Origin: Anniella stebbinsi
Taxonomy: Eukaryota > Chordata > Lepidosauria > Squamata > Anniellidae
DNA: 64,000 nt
Reading direction: 5' to 3'
Assembly: GCA_029215795.1 (NCBI GenBank)
Contig: JARDYH010000004.1
Coordinates: 211,646,517 to 211,710,516 of the forward strand
Shown: in pieces, positions 23,829 to 34,744 of the stretch
Numbering within the stretch: position 1 is the stretch's first letter
Layout of the letters: every line of letters starts with the position of its first letter
Program-made: the position numbers and the translations under genes
Notes under the pieces: generated by a model
Databases searched by the model: none
Seen by the model: only the letters and a program-made list of their open reading frames with translations
What the model was told of the DNA's origin: nothing

Positions 23829-23862
23829 TTCATTCATTCATTCATTCATTCATTCATTCAAC
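23829..23862. repeat. (CATT)n microsatellite
   Basis: Eight or more uninterrupted ATTC/CATT units; possibly the tail of an old retroposon. Confidence 0.9.
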
Positions 23863-24236
23863 AGCCAGAGTCCATCCCCTCTGCAAGTAGCAGTATTGAA
23901 AGATTTCAAATAGGGAGAGGGTAAAAATGCAAACTTCCCCTCCTCCACTTGAAAAGTCTGGCTCCATTTGATCACACTTTCTGAGATAGGATATTCCCAA
24001 TGGAAGGAAAGAGAATCATTTCTCTTGAGTAGATGAAATGAGTGCTGACCTTCGAAAGAATATATATGCATGTTTGTATTATGGATCATGGATCATATAG
24101 GCGTATGTGTGTGTCTGAGAGTCACCTACGGAAGCCTAAAATGTCACTACATGAAACCATTTTTTTTCTACAGCCCCCTTGTATTTTGCTATAGCAACTA
24201 GTTGCATGGCAACACATTCATGGAATCTGAGGATAC

Positions 24237-24410
24237 CTCCATATTTTGGGAGAAAGGGTCTTTAGGATCACAGAGTGATGACGATATCCGGTGGGTCCCA
24301 CGGAAACATCGCTGACTAATGTTCTGTGGTACAGGAAAGGACTGCCGAATAATTGTTAACCTCCCAATCGACTTTCTCACCAGTTCTTGCACGTCCGCAT
24401 CATTGATTTC
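24237..24410 (-). CDS. GRID2: GRID2 coding exon (174 nt, amino-terminal domain)
   Basis: The exon encodes 58 complete codons, beginning [18 protein letters not shown] and ending DPFSQNME. The acceptor is CTTGCAG and the donor is GTATCC on the minus strand. The sequence corresponds to about residues 264-321 of GluD2, and the motifs [19 protein letters not shown] and LCDPKDPF are the ones I recognise from that protein. GluD1 has clearly different residues here, which separates the two paralogues. Two cysteines (CFRG, LCDP) lie in this extracellular segment and are conserved in GluD2. It splices in phase 0 to the exons at 45671-45724 and 16043-16204. No stop or frameshift is present, so the locus looks functional. 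A few positions differ from mammals (for example SF for TF, TH for NH, SQN for AQN), as expected for a distant vertebrate orthologue. Confidence 0.95.
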
Positions 24411-24500
24411 CTGCAAGATAAGGCACAGAAAATATAACCAAAAATTAAGGTGTCATAAAAACAGTACAAGTTCTAGAAACGTTAGAGATATATTCTAAAC

Positions 24501-24636
24501 CAGCCTTCCCCAACCTGGTGCCCTTCAGATATTTTGCGCGACAACTCCCAGCACTCTTGACTATTGGCCATGCTTATTGGAGCTGATGGGAGTTGACATC
24601 CAAAACATCTGGAGGGCACCAGGTTGGAGAACACTC
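24501..24636. mobile_element. 136-bp palindromic hAT MITE, perfect 8-bp TSD
   Basis: The arms CAGCCTTCCCCAACCTGGTG and CACCAGGTTGGAGAACACTC are mirrored. The centre has 'CCCAGCACTCTTGACTATTG'. The flanks are TTCTAAAC on both sides (24493-24500, 24637-24644). It lies only 90 bp upstream, in transcription sense, of the 174-nt GRID2 exon. Confidence 0.88.
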
Positions 24637-24770
24637 TTCTAAACTGCGGTGGCATGCCATCATTAATCCATTTTACTTTTCCTATCAAATGAAGACTGCG
24701 TGTAGAGCAAGGCCATCACAATAAGCTCCTATAAGTATGACACAAATTGTAGATGTATTACACCGGGGCC

Positions 24771-25061
24771 ATGTGCAAATTGCCGTTGAGAGGAATCCAA
24801 GGGGGAGAATGAGAAACTTGCACAAATTGAGCAACGATCGAATGAAATAATTGTGCAAATTTCCAAACGTTGCAGAAATTTATTCCATAGACTGAAGCAG
24901 GGCTAATTTGGTGCATGGAGCAAATCAAACCAGGAATCAGGAACAAAATGAACCTAAGTACACGTGTGTCAATTTATGGACATTCTTGGCACATACGTGC
25001 TCGCGAAGGGGGACGTTCACATGTTTTGCAAGCAAAAATGAAATTCTCATACATCCCTATG
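24771..25061. mobile_element. AT-rich TAGGGATG-type element remnant
   Basis: It has repeated 'TTGCACAAATT' motifs and a right end 'TTCTCATACATCCCTA'. This is shared with 38285-39312 and 40680-41079. Left end not clear. Confidence 0.5.
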
Positions 25062-25452
25062 AAGACGAACGATTCTCTCCCGCCAGTGATCACTTTGACA
25101 GCCGATTTGACTAGGTTATAGGATTACTTCCCAGCCAGTCCCCTGCTTGATCTTTTATCCTGTAAAGTACTTCACACAGCATCACAGAGCCTGAAGTGAA
25201 GTAGCACCTGTCCACTTCATTTACAAAAGCTGAGCAGGCTGGCAGTTGAATCTTACTTCAGTACTGGCAGTGAGACACATTTAGGAGCATCAGGCTAGCT
25301 CAGGTGGCTCAGGTCAGGCCTCCTGCCATATATGATTCTGTCCTCAAACACCTTGCCATCACTCTCCTGGCTCCTGCTCATTGCCAACTCGAGCAAATGC
25401 TGCAGTGTAGCAGAAGCAGCTCTAGCATGCATTGCATGAGTAGAACAACAAA
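25062..25452. other. GRID2 intron, no gene recognised
   Basis: Unique-looking sequence. Confidence 0.45.
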
Positions 25453-26016
25453 GGGCTTGTCTACACCTGCCATTTATCTTGGGGTAGTCACGAGGGTATC
25501 CCTGCATGTCCAAATGATGCATAGCTGATACCAGAGTGAACTGGGGCGAGCACTCAGCCCTCCCAGGATAGCTGGGACTGCTTTCCCCCCGGTTTTTCCT
25601 ACCATCTATGGACCATCCCAAGCTCCGCGGGTAGTGTGGCTCTCCCTCCCAGGGTTCACTCTCTTCATCATGAGTAGCAGGGCTCAGGAAACAGGCACGG
25701 AGCTGTGTGTGGGGACTTTGTGGGCATCAGGGCTGAGGGGGAGAGCATTTTCACCATCTTTGGGATGGTGCTTGGCATCTTCCAGCACCAAGTTGTGTGT
25801 TGTTGTTTTTTAAAAAAACACCCATTCCTTCATGCAGGATCGCGCCTCTGCAATTAAAAAACAAAACAAAACAAAAAAACAATGGTGCCCCGGAACATCC
25901 CTTTTACTTCCAGGACAACACTCTGGCATGTGGCCCCTGAGGGATGATCCCAGAAGTGGAAAACTCCATGATCATCCCTCCCCACTCCCCAAAGGGCTGC
26001 AGGTATAGATGAGCCC
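25453..26016. mobile_element. Group A 3-bp-TSD MITE, 564 bp
   Basis: The ends GGGCTTGTCTACACC and GGTATAGATGAGCCC form a TIR. The interior has the group A blocks: a core 'TGTCCAAATGATGCATA', 'GGCACGGAGCTGTGTGTGGG' and a right block. The flanking bases (AAA, AAT) agree at two of three positions. Confidence 0.75.
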
Positions 26017-26455
26017 AATGTCTACTGGAATGTATGGTTTGGGATGGTTGCCTCTCTGCCTGTTTGCTTGGGCAAAACCCTTTCTGAAAGGCACTGTATG
26101 TGACGCTTTGGGAGAAGGCAACTAGTTGAGATAGCCAGCTGATCCAGGCCAGCAACATGCAAGAATTAGTGCTCAAAGGGTAGCAATTGGGAATAGCTCA
26201 AGTAAATGGCTAGGAAGGCTGACACTGACACCCACCCACCGGCCAGTTCAAGAATCTGCTCCTTCACTCTGGCTAACAGTAGGGCCAGCCATGCACAGAG
26301 AATCATTCAGAAATTCTTGCGACACTACAAACTCATAGCAAGAAAGGAAATGTTGTTAGATGGGTGCAAAATACAGCAATCAATTGATCATTTAACTTTG
26401 ACGCTGTTCTCTAGATTGCATCGTTACCGAATAAATCCTGCTGTAGCCCGCACTG
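26017..26455. other. GRID2 intron, no gene recognised
   Basis: Unique-looking sequence without exon signals. Confidence 0.45.
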
Positions 26456-26463
26456 GTATTATG

Positions 26464-27727
26464 TAGGCTGACCATATGAAAAGGAGGACAGGGCTCCTGT
26501 ATCTTTAACAGTTTCATAGAAAAGGGAATTTCAGCAGGTGCTATTTGTATATATGCAGAACCTGGTGAAATCCCCTCTTCATCACAACAGTTAAAGTGCA
26601 GGAGCCCTGCCCTCTTTTGTACATGGTCAAGAGGACAGGGCTCCTGCAGCTTTAACTGTTGTGATGAAGAGGGAATTTCATCAGGTTCTGTAAATATACA
26701 AACAACACCTGCTGAAATTCTCTGTCCTTTGCAACTGTTTAAGGTCCCCTCCACAAGGATTCGCTTTTGCACCTGGTTAAGTGATTATGCGCTTCATCGC
26801 TGAAGCGCATTTATGCCTAATACCTCTGCATGAGAGGCAGGCAGGGTGAGGGGAGGGGGGAGGCAAGATCAAACCCCAGGGAGGGACGGAGCGGGGAGGG
26901 GGGCAGCTGATGCAGGACAGCTACATCGGGGGCCGGGGGCGGATCAGCCCGGAAAACTGCTGCTGGCTTCCAAAGAGTGACTGCAGGGGGGGGGCGGTGT
27001 GCAGACCCCCGGAGGCAGGAGCCGATCTCGGCCGGGGAGCAGCGGAGGGGGCAGCGAGAGTCCTCCGCCGGCCTTTCTCTCCTCCAAGGCAAGAAACTGG
27101 GGGGGGGCGCTCAGGGGAGCCGGGAGGAGTTGTCACTGCTGGACGGGGAGCGTCTCCTTCCCGGCGGGGGCAGCGGCGGCGGCGGGGAAAGGGGGGGCGG
27201 CGGCAGGGCGACCCCTTCTTCGGCCACGCGAAGCTCTCCCGTGCGCGCTGGCTGCAGCTGAGGCTGTGCCGGAACCGGCAGCCCTTAAAGGGCCGGGCGT
27301 GCCTCATCGCTCCGCTCCATTGCCTGCCTGCGTGCCTGGCTGCTTCGCCCTCCCCCGCTGGAGGGAGGGAAGGAGGGGCTGGCCGAGGCCAGCCGGGGTC
27401 TCCCCCTGCTGTCTGCCGAGGGACGTGGGCAGGCGAGGAAGGCAAAAGACGGAGCCAGAGGAACCGGCTAGGGAAGCCAGGAGCCGAGCGGGGGAGCGAG
27501 CAGCAGCAGCAGCAGCAGCAGCACATCCCGCCGCAAAATAAAACTCGCTATTTAATGCGCATTCGATAATGCGCACAATCGGAGGGATAGCGCGCCTCTA
27601 CACCCGATTTGCGCTCCCTCCTTGTAGAGGTAAATTTTTTAAAGCGCCTTGAAAGAGCTTTAAACCTCTCTTGTAGAGGCAGCCAAAGATACAGGAGCCC
27701 TGTCCTCCTTTTCATATGGTCACTCTA
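26464..27727. mobile_element. Composite: foldback hAT MITE split by a GC-rich element
   Basis: The outer ends TAGGCTGACCATATGAAAAG and CTTTTCATATGGTCACTCTA belong to the 320-bp foldback family. The flanks GTATTATG are identical (26456-26463, 27728-27735), which shows that everything between them came in, or was later nested, within one hAT insertion. The hAT sequence is interrupted at 26742 within 'CAACTGTTTAA' and resumes at 27685 with 'AAAGATACAGGAGCCCTG'. Confidence 0.92.
26743..27684. mobile_element. 942-bp CpG-island-like insertion nested in the hAT MITE
   Basis: The ends GGTCCCCTCCACAAG and CTTGTAGAGGCAGCC are imperfect inverted repeats (11 of 15). Flanking trinucleotides are TAA and AAA. 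Subterminal parts carry mirrored ATTATGCGC motifs and a hairpin (GCGCTTC...GAAGCGC near 26789-26808). The centre, about 26820-27530, is extremely G+C- and CpG-rich, and includes a (CAG)n run at 27500-27522. Open frames of 201 aa (minus) and 219 aa (plus) are low-complexity Arg/Gly/Pro-rich and show no domain. The centre looks more like a captured promoter or 5'-untranslated region than transposon coding sequence. The terminal motif resembles GGCC-xx-TCTACACC of groups A and B. Confidence 0.65.
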
Positions 27728-27735
27728 GTATTATG

Positions 27736-28220
27736 GGTCCAAAAAATGGGAGCACTACTAGAGATGCCAGCGATTGCAGTAGCCCTTGGGAGAACTTCAT
27801 CTCCCAAGGTTCCCTCTGCCCTTCTGCATTCTTACCAGAGTGTCATAGCAATAGAAAGGAGAGAGAGAAGCGGGGGGGGGGGAGCGAACCCTCCATCTTT
27901 TATTCTCACTGTACTTCTGCTGCAGTTGTCATGGCTATCATATAAAAATATAGTTCGGGAGGTGAGTAGTGTGTTTCCAGAGTGGCAAGTGAGAGGGATA
28001 CTTTTTAGGAAAGGAGAGGGCAGCAAAAACAGGCAGATCCCCCCCCCCCCCAAGATCTTGGAATGGCACAGAAAAGTTATTCTAAATTCTGGGTAATTTC
28101 TAAGTGAATCCAAGCCAAGCATGGGAGAGATTGTCCATTTTTAATCCCCCTCAAGTTGGCCAAATTTGAATGTTTAACCCAGGTAGTACAATAACCCATG
28201 TGAAAGTGAAGAAAATATTG
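27736..28220. other. GRID2 intron, no gene recognised
   Basis: Unique-looking sequence with G-run at 27871-27881 and C-run at 28039-28050. ORFs of 70-126 aa are not supported. Confidence 0.45.
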
Positions 28221-28351
28221 GGCAGGATCTACACCACTGCTTTAAAACAGTTGATAACAGCAGTGACAACTATTGGGGCCCAGGGCACGCTCCATATACA
28301 GGTTTCAGGATGTTTACAAAGTATCAAATGCTGCTTGGTGTAGATCTGGCC
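28221..28351. mobile_element. Group B 3-bp-TSD MITE, 131 bp
   Basis: Ends GGCAGGATCTACACCACTGC and GGTGTAGATCTGGCC. The interior 'ACTATTGGGGCCCAGGGCAC' is the group B centre. Flanks TTG and TGA are not a clear TSD. Confidence 0.75.
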
Positions 28352-29429
28352 TGAATGAATAATGGTGTTGCTATAGTTGTTCTTCTTAAGCATTATTAGC
28401 TGATCATATAATCAGGCCTAATATTAATCTGTGCAAAAACTGGGTACACAGGGTGAAAAGGTAAACACTGCTAGATATGCTTATACTTTAAAATTTCCAG
28501 AACAACAAGGTCAGATGTAGTACTATTGTTATTTTATTTCTTTAATGGCCCAACAAATAAAATGCTGAGAGCCATGCATTTTAAACATCAATCTTCTTGA
28601 CTACACTAAACCCATTTTATTTTTCCTTATAGCTTATCATAGATTTTTGAAGCCATCTGTTATTTATGTTCTCTGTGAAATATAGATTTTTCTGCAAACA
28701 AAATAACACCTGGCAATAGCTGTGTCCAGTGTAATATCCTGGATTCCTGGTCAATTAATCCTTAATGTACCATAGATAATGGCTTCTCTCAGCTTACGAA
28801 GCTGTCTTATCATTTAGTCTATATCATTTTATTAACTACAGGAGGGAGGAAAAGTTGCTATCTTTTGCAAAATGCAAGCAGTTCTTAATATAGCTGCAAC
28901 ATAATTAGAAATAGAAGTTTTTGAAAATTTTATTAACTTCATTCTTTTACAAGTTATAGGTTCTTATTCAATTGGAGGCACTGTGAGTAAGCTCATCACA
29001 TATCATTATTTGTTGCTGTTGTTCTTTGTTACACATCTTGGGCTGATCTAGAACTGCTCATAAGCCAAGAAGAGCTGCACACCTGAGTAGCTCTGCATAT
29101 AAAGGTACAGGTAGCAGATACACAGATAAGTGACAGGTAGATAGCCTTTGGCAACTGTGTAAAGAAGCAGATAGCCATTGAGATACAAGGCCAAAAGCCA
29201 ATAACCCTAGAGTGAAGATCAGCAGTAGCTCACCATATCACCCAACTTTCCACCTGTTCAAAGCCCTGTATATGCAGAGAGGCAGCAGAGGGGTCCACTT
29301 TATTTTGCAGTGGATTACCCCCCCCCCCACACACACACACACTGTTTTAAATATAGATTGCAAAGTCCTTGTGGAAGGGATCACCAACTTTTTTGTTTAG
29401 ATTACTTTGTAAAGTACGTTGAAGATGCT
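28352..29429. other. GRID2 intron, unique-looking, AT-rich
   Basis: 28500-28960 contains no repeat signatures and has an even, non-degenerate composition with several TAAT cores. It is a candidate conserved noncoding segment. A poly-C/(AC)n tract is at 29319-29342. Confidence 0.4.
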
Positions 29430-29700
29430 GTATTAAGAAGATGTCTATAATGCAGGTCTGGGCTGAAACTTGCCCCCTATTTTCAGGAACTTTCTTGCTT
29501 CCTGCGAAAGAGGCTTTCCCCCCCCCCCCCGCCTCTTTCACAGGGATGGGGAAAATTTGGAGAATTTTCTCCTTAGGGAGGGGGAGAGGACTTCCACATA
29601 TATTTTTTAAAAAAGTGTATCTGGTTGCTGAGCGCCCTTTTTCCTATTTTTTTAGGGTTTTCCCCCCCAAACATCAACAACAACCTCTTCCCCACCATGC
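29430..29700. mobile_element. Foldback-type repeat (family J)
   Basis: 'TGCCCCCTATTTTCAGGAAC' and 'TTTGGAGAATTTTCTCCTTA' recur in reverse orientation at 37388-37520 and forward at 37095. A poly-C tract lies at 29519-29530. Ends not defined. Confidence 0.6.
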
Positions 29701-29957
29701 CCACTGTAGGAATCCTCATCAGAGGAAGAGCTGGAGCTCCCAGAAACTGAGGAGACCCCAGAGAAGTCACTGTTACCAGTCCAGGAGAACCTGGCCCCTC
29801 AGGGGAGATAGCTGCAGGTCCATCCCTGTCAGGCAGAAGCTGAGCAACTCCTTGGTCCCCAGGGGTGTCGTCGCCTCAAGCGACAGACCAGTAGGGCTTC
29901 TGTGAGAAGGATTGCTCGCTTACAAGGGGAAAGTGACTTTTCATGAGTAGGCCTGCT

Positions 29958-32900
29958 CTTAATAATAATAATAATAATATTTATTTGTAGCCCGCCTCTC
30001 CCTCCGGATCGAGGCGGGGAACAACAACAATATAAAACATAAAAATCACAACAGTTAAAAAATTTAAAAAACAAGAGAAAAATACAACATTAAAAACATC
30101 TTAAAATTCATCTGGATAGGCCCGTCGGAAGAGGACAGTCTTCATGACTCTCTTAAATTCATGAAGACTGTCAATTTGTCTAACCTCCTCCGACAGACCA
30201 TTCCATAGTCTGGGAGCGATGGAAGAGAAGGTCCTCTGGGTAACACCCGCCAGCCTAGTTCTGACTGGCTTGAGTAAGTTCTTCCCAGAGGACCTAAGTG
30301 TGCGGGGCGGATTGTACGGGAGAAGGCGATCCCGTAGGTACCCTGGACCCAAACCATGTAGGGCTTTAAAGGTAATAACCAACACTTTATACTTCGCCCG
30401 GAAACTGATTGGCAGCCAGTGAAGCGATTTTAAAACTGGTGTAATGTGATCACCCCTAGGTGTACCGGTGACCAACCTGGCTGCCATATTTTGAACAAGT
30501 TGAAGTTTCCGGACTAGGCACAAAGGTAGCCCTATGTACAGCGCATTGCAGAAGTCGAGCCTCGAAGTTACCAGCGCGTGCACTACCGTCTTTAGGTCTT
30601 CCAACTCTAGGAAGGGGCGCAGCTGGCGTATCAGCCGAAGCTGATAGTAGGCACTCCTGGCCGTCGCATCAATCTGAGCTGTCATCTGGAGCGACGGATC
30701 CAGGAGTACCCCCAAGCTGCGAACACAGTCTTGCAGGGGGGGTGTAACCCCATCCAGAACTGGTTGACACACCTCCAGACCCAGGTTGGGGCCTTTGACA
30801 GCAAGCACCTCCGTCTTGTCTGGATTCAGCTTCAGTTTGTTTTTCCTCATCCAGCCCATTACCGCCTCCAAGCATTCATTCAGAGGAGACACACTATCCT
30901 TAGCTGACGATGTTGTCGAAGGCATAGAGAAATATATTTGGGTGTCATCAGCGTATTGATAGCACCCTGCCCCATGCCTCCAGATGATCTCTCCCAGCGG
31001 TTTCATGTAAATGTTAAACAGCATTGGGGAAAGGATGGCACCTTGTGGTACACCACATAGCAGCTCCTTTTTTGAAGAGCAGCTATCCCCAAGCATCACC
31101 ATCTGGAGCCTGCCCGAGAGATAGGATCGGAACCACTGAAGCACAGTGCCCCCGATTCCCAATTCCCCCAGGCGCTCCAGAAGGATACCATGGTCGATGG
31201 TATCGAAAGCCGCTGAGAGGTCCAAGAGTACCAGCAGGGACACACTCCCCCTGTCGATACTAAGGCGTAGATCATCTACTAAGGCGACCAAAGCGGTCTC
31301 AACTCCGTATCCTGCTCTGAAGCCGGTTTGAAATGGGTCTAGAAAATCAGTGTCATCCAAGACTGCCTGGAGTTGAAAAGCAACTGCTCTCTCGATCACC
31401 TTGCCCAAAAATGGAAGATTTGATACTGGCCTGTAGTTATTAAGGTCCAGGGGATCCAGGGAGGGCTTTTTTAGAAGCGGCCTTACCACCGCCTCTTTTA
31501 AACATGATGGAAAGCTCCCCTCCCTGAGAGATGCATTAATGATATGCTGTAGATGTGATCTAACTGCATCTCCTCCCTGGACGACCAGCCAGGAAGGACA
31601 GGTATCGAGAGGGCAAGTCGTCTTCCTCACACATCCAAGTACCTTGTCCACGTCCTCGGTACTCACTAACTGAAACTGATCAAGTGTAATCCTACTCGCG
31701 GAGTCACCGGACACTCCACTGTCAACCTCTGCTATAACAATGGCATCTAAGTCGGCTCTTATCCGAGAGATTTTATCTGAGAAATGATCGTTAAAGGCAT
31801 CACAGCGAACTGCCAAAGGCTCTAAAATCGGATTCAGGGGAGAAGGAGCCTGAGTTAGACCCCTCACCACCCTGAACAGTTCTGCTGGATGTGAATTCGC
31901 AGACGCAATGCGTGCAGAGAAGAAAGCTTTCTTCGCTGCACGTATTGCCACTCCATAGAAACGAAGATGTTCTCTATGTCGTGTCTTGTCGGATACAAGT
32001 CGAGTTTTCCGCCATCGGCGCTCCAGTCGTCGTCCTTTTCGCTTCAACTCCCTGAGGTCTTCTGTATACCAGGGTGCCCTATTAGAAGCGGGCCGGAGAG
32101 GACGTTTGGGGGCGATCGTGTCGATAGCCCTAGTTAGGTCTTGATTCCATCTACTGACCAGGGCTTCTACAGGATCGTCGACGATACCAGCCATGGAACC
32201 CTCCAAGGCTTTCTGGAATCCAGAAGGATCCATCAGCCTTCGAGGGCGGACCATCTTAATTGGTCCGCCACCCCTGCAGGGACGGGTGGTAGCCGTGATA
32301 CTAACCCTGACCAGAAAATGGTCTGTCCATGACAATTCGGAGGTATTCAGTACCTCCGCCCACAGATCCGTCTGTTCGGAACTGAAAACAGCGTCGATAG
32401 TGTGACCTGCTGAATGTGTGGGTCCAGAGACCAATTGGGATAGGCCCATGTTTGTCATGGATGCCATGAACTCCCGAGCTCCACCTGACAAACTGGCCTC
32501 GAATGGGATGTTGAAATCGCCCAGGACCAAGAGCCTGGGCGAATCCAACACCAGCTCCGAGACCAGTTCTGTGAGCTCGGCCAGGGAGTCTGACAGGCAG
32601 CGGGGTGGCCGGTACACTAACAGAATCCTTAGTCTATCCCTGGTCTTCAGACTCAGGTACACACACTCGATGTGATTCAGTTGCCGGACAGGATGTCTGA
32701 TCAGGTTAAGATGATTTTTGTAGACCACAGCTACTCCGCCCCCCCGCCCACTTTCCCTCACCTGCTCACTAACACAGTACCCAGCTGGGAGAGCTTGAGC
32801 CCATATCGGGCCACTGTCATCTCCCAGCTAGGTCTCTGTGAAGCATGCCAGGTCGGCCTCCTCTTCTATGAGGAGGTCATAGATTATGCTTGTTTTGTTT

Positions 32901-33170
32901 TTAACCGACCTGGCATTGCATAGGAGCAAGGAAAGGTTCTGTGGGTGGCCTGGATCATTCCCCAAGATCCCCAGGGTAGCAGGGCGACCGGAAGGTAAGA
33001 TGGGTATTAAATATCCATCTTGCCTTAGCCTGACCCCACTTAGCTGACTGCTTGCCTGTGCCTTGACCTTCACCAGCTCTCTTGACCACTCCTGCCTAGC
33101 CTGCACACCACCAGACTGAAACGTGTGTGCTTGAACTTTGGCTGGCTTCATTGCCTTGCTTTGTGGTTAG
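29958..33170 (-). mobile_element. Near full-length L2-clade LINE
   Basis: The 3' end is at the low coordinate: an (ATT)n tail, then 'GAGAGGCGGGCTACAAATAA' when read on the minus strand, then about 140 nt of 3' UTR. ORF2 occupies 30101-33151. The 5' boundary is not located; an in-frame TAA stands 18 nt before the first ATG, so an ORF2 start at 33151 is likely. No ORF1 was recognised upstream. The element is by far the least damaged LINE in the window. Confidence 0.93.
30101..33151 (-). pseudogene. L2-type ORF2 (endonuclease-reverse transcriptase) with one internal stop
   Basis: A single frame of 1,016 codons runs from ATG at 33151 to the stop at 30101, broken only by TAG at 32828-32830 (codon 108). 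The first 107 codons include LLLCNARSVKNKTSIIYDLL and ADLACFTET, the start of an apurinic-type endonuclease with its catalytic Glu. The remaining 886-residue part (numbered from its own first Met) contains LLVLGDFNIPF (GDFN at 81), TIDAVFSS and TDHFLVRV (endonuclease end). Reverse-transcriptase blocks follow: NNYRPVSNLPFLGKVIERAV (441), LLDLSAAFDTIDHGILL (512), GVPQGAILSPMLFNIYM (570), YQYADDTQIYF (601, catalytic YADD) and NKLKLNPDKTEVL (641). The C-terminal region holds FSSIAPRLWNGLSEEV. The sequence at the break reads TET-stop-LGDD, so the lost residue is probably Trp (TGG to TAG). All visible catalytic residues are kept, so inactivation, or sequencing error, may be recent. Confidence 0.93.
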
Positions 33171-33819
33171 CCCTGCACTTGGAGTCTGCTGCATTCAAGC
33201 CAGGACACCCTGTAATTTGCCAGGCTCCCAGCGCTAGTCAAGCACTCTCCACATATCCTGCCCATAGAGCAGTCCCGCCATCTACGCACAATGTTTGGAG
33301 ACAATGTGTGAATTGGGATCTCATCAGATTATTCACAGGGAGAACAGATCACTGCCCTGTTCCACCACATATAACCAAATCCCATGTGGTTCTGTGGACA
33401 TGGGACAGATCTCCTTTGTACACCATGACCCCTTGCCCCTCACTGCTACCACCCCCACCCCATATGCAGTACAGGATGAGTGAACTGGGATACTGCAGTA
33501 ATGGAAGAGCTGTCAGGTTATTTAATGCTGTGAAGCATCATATTCATGTGACCATACTAACACTATTTTCTAAGAAGTTTTGACTTTTAGCTGTGCAAAC
33601 ATTTATCATTTGTCTCTCCCCAAAAGCACAGCACATTGTTTCTTCAGTATTCAGCAGTTTTGTGCATTTTAATTAGAAGTCAAGGTTTTTTATTCTCTGT
33701 CTCTGTCTCTCTCTCTGTGTGTGTGTGTGTGTGTGCCTTTAGGCAGTTGCTGCCCCTAAGACAAATTGTGTATTTTACAAACACCATCCAGAAACTAAAA
33801 ATATGGTGAAGGGGGAGCT
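33171..33819. other. GRID2 intron flanking the L2 5' end
   Basis: It may include L2 5' untranslated sequence at its left edge. A (TC)/(GT) microsatellite is at 33695-33735. ORFs of 62-152 aa have no recognisable content. Confidence 0.4.
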
Positions 33820-33948
33820 TAGGCTGCAATCCTATACACATTTACTTGGGCTATATATTAATTATGTTATGTTATGTTATATTATATTATATTATAACAC
33901 ATTTACCTGGGAGTAAGTCCCATTGAATTCATGGGACATACTTCCTGT
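33820..33948. mobile_element. MITE with 'AATCCTATACACATTTAC' arms split by an expanded microsatellite
   Basis: Arms 'GCAATCCTATACACATTTAC' and 'AACACATTTACCTGGGAGTA' with 'AGTCCCATTGAATTCATGGG' are typical of a palindromic squamate MITE. A (TTATG)/(TTATA) tract (33862-33897) separates them. Confidence 0.55.
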
Positions 33949-34194
33949 TGGACATGCATACGATGATGGTGTCAATGAGGAATGGGTAATATATGCTTTG
34001 ACACAATGAGGTTTTGCAAGCAATGCATTGAACTGATTCACAATTGCAGTATTTTAGAGTATATAGATTAGACTGAGCTGTTTCTGTTTTATTTATACCT
34101 TTAATTACGTGTTGAAGAAGCAACTTTTTCTGATGTACCTTATTTTCTGGATGGATCCTCTGAAAGTGAAGAAACCATTGTTACTGGATTGGTT

Positions 34195-34312
34195 TCAGAC
34201 CCAGACATACGTAGAGTAGACCCACTGAAATCAATGGGACTGAATTTCGTTATGACTAACTTAAGTCCCATTAATTTCTATGGGTTTACTCTAAGTATGG
34301 CTAGATCTGGAG
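34195..34312. mobile_element. Palindromic MITE remnant
   Basis: 'AGTAGACCCACTGAAATCAA' with 'ATGGGACT' is mirrored by 'AAGTCCCATTAATTTC' and 'TATGGGTTTACTCTAAG', giving a foldback of about 115 bp. Confidence 0.6.
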
Positions 34313-34744
34313 CCAGCCCACTATATAAACAAAATAAGTTGACTACATTTCATGTTATTTTCCTCATAGATAATGCTACCGGAAAAGGCTTTGGGGTGGA
34401 CCTTTTCCTCATCAGCTGTACATTAACTGTGGTGAGGGACGAGCCCAAAAGGCAAAGATCAGTGTGGTGGGGATCGCTGTAGTAGTGCACTCTGCAGGTG
34501 CTGAAGGTTGAGGATAAATATAACAAGAGGGAGAGAGAGAGAGAGAGAGAGAGGGGAGTAATGTGGACCTGAGCTGGGAGATTTTGCAGCACTGAGTAGA
34601 GCAGGCCACACTCTCATGAGGGGGAAAATATTTGAATATAATAGGAGTGAGCCTTTCAGAATTTTCCTTAGTGAATGACTGATGAGGCCTTGCTTGGATG
34701 AGGCAAAAGGGTATAAGGAGGAGAGGTCCACAGTGCTAAACCAG
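34313..34744. other. GRID2 intron with (AG)n microsatellite
   Basis: An (AG)n run lies at 34530-34553. Otherwise unique-looking; the minus-strand ORFs are translations of the dinucleotide repeat. Confidence 0.5.

Noticed and set aside
26910..27569. 219-aa plus and 201-aa minus ORFs in the GC-rich block
   Set aside because: Both strands are open only because stop codons are rare in GC-rich DNA; no domain, no exon signals. A captured 5'UTR is more plausible.
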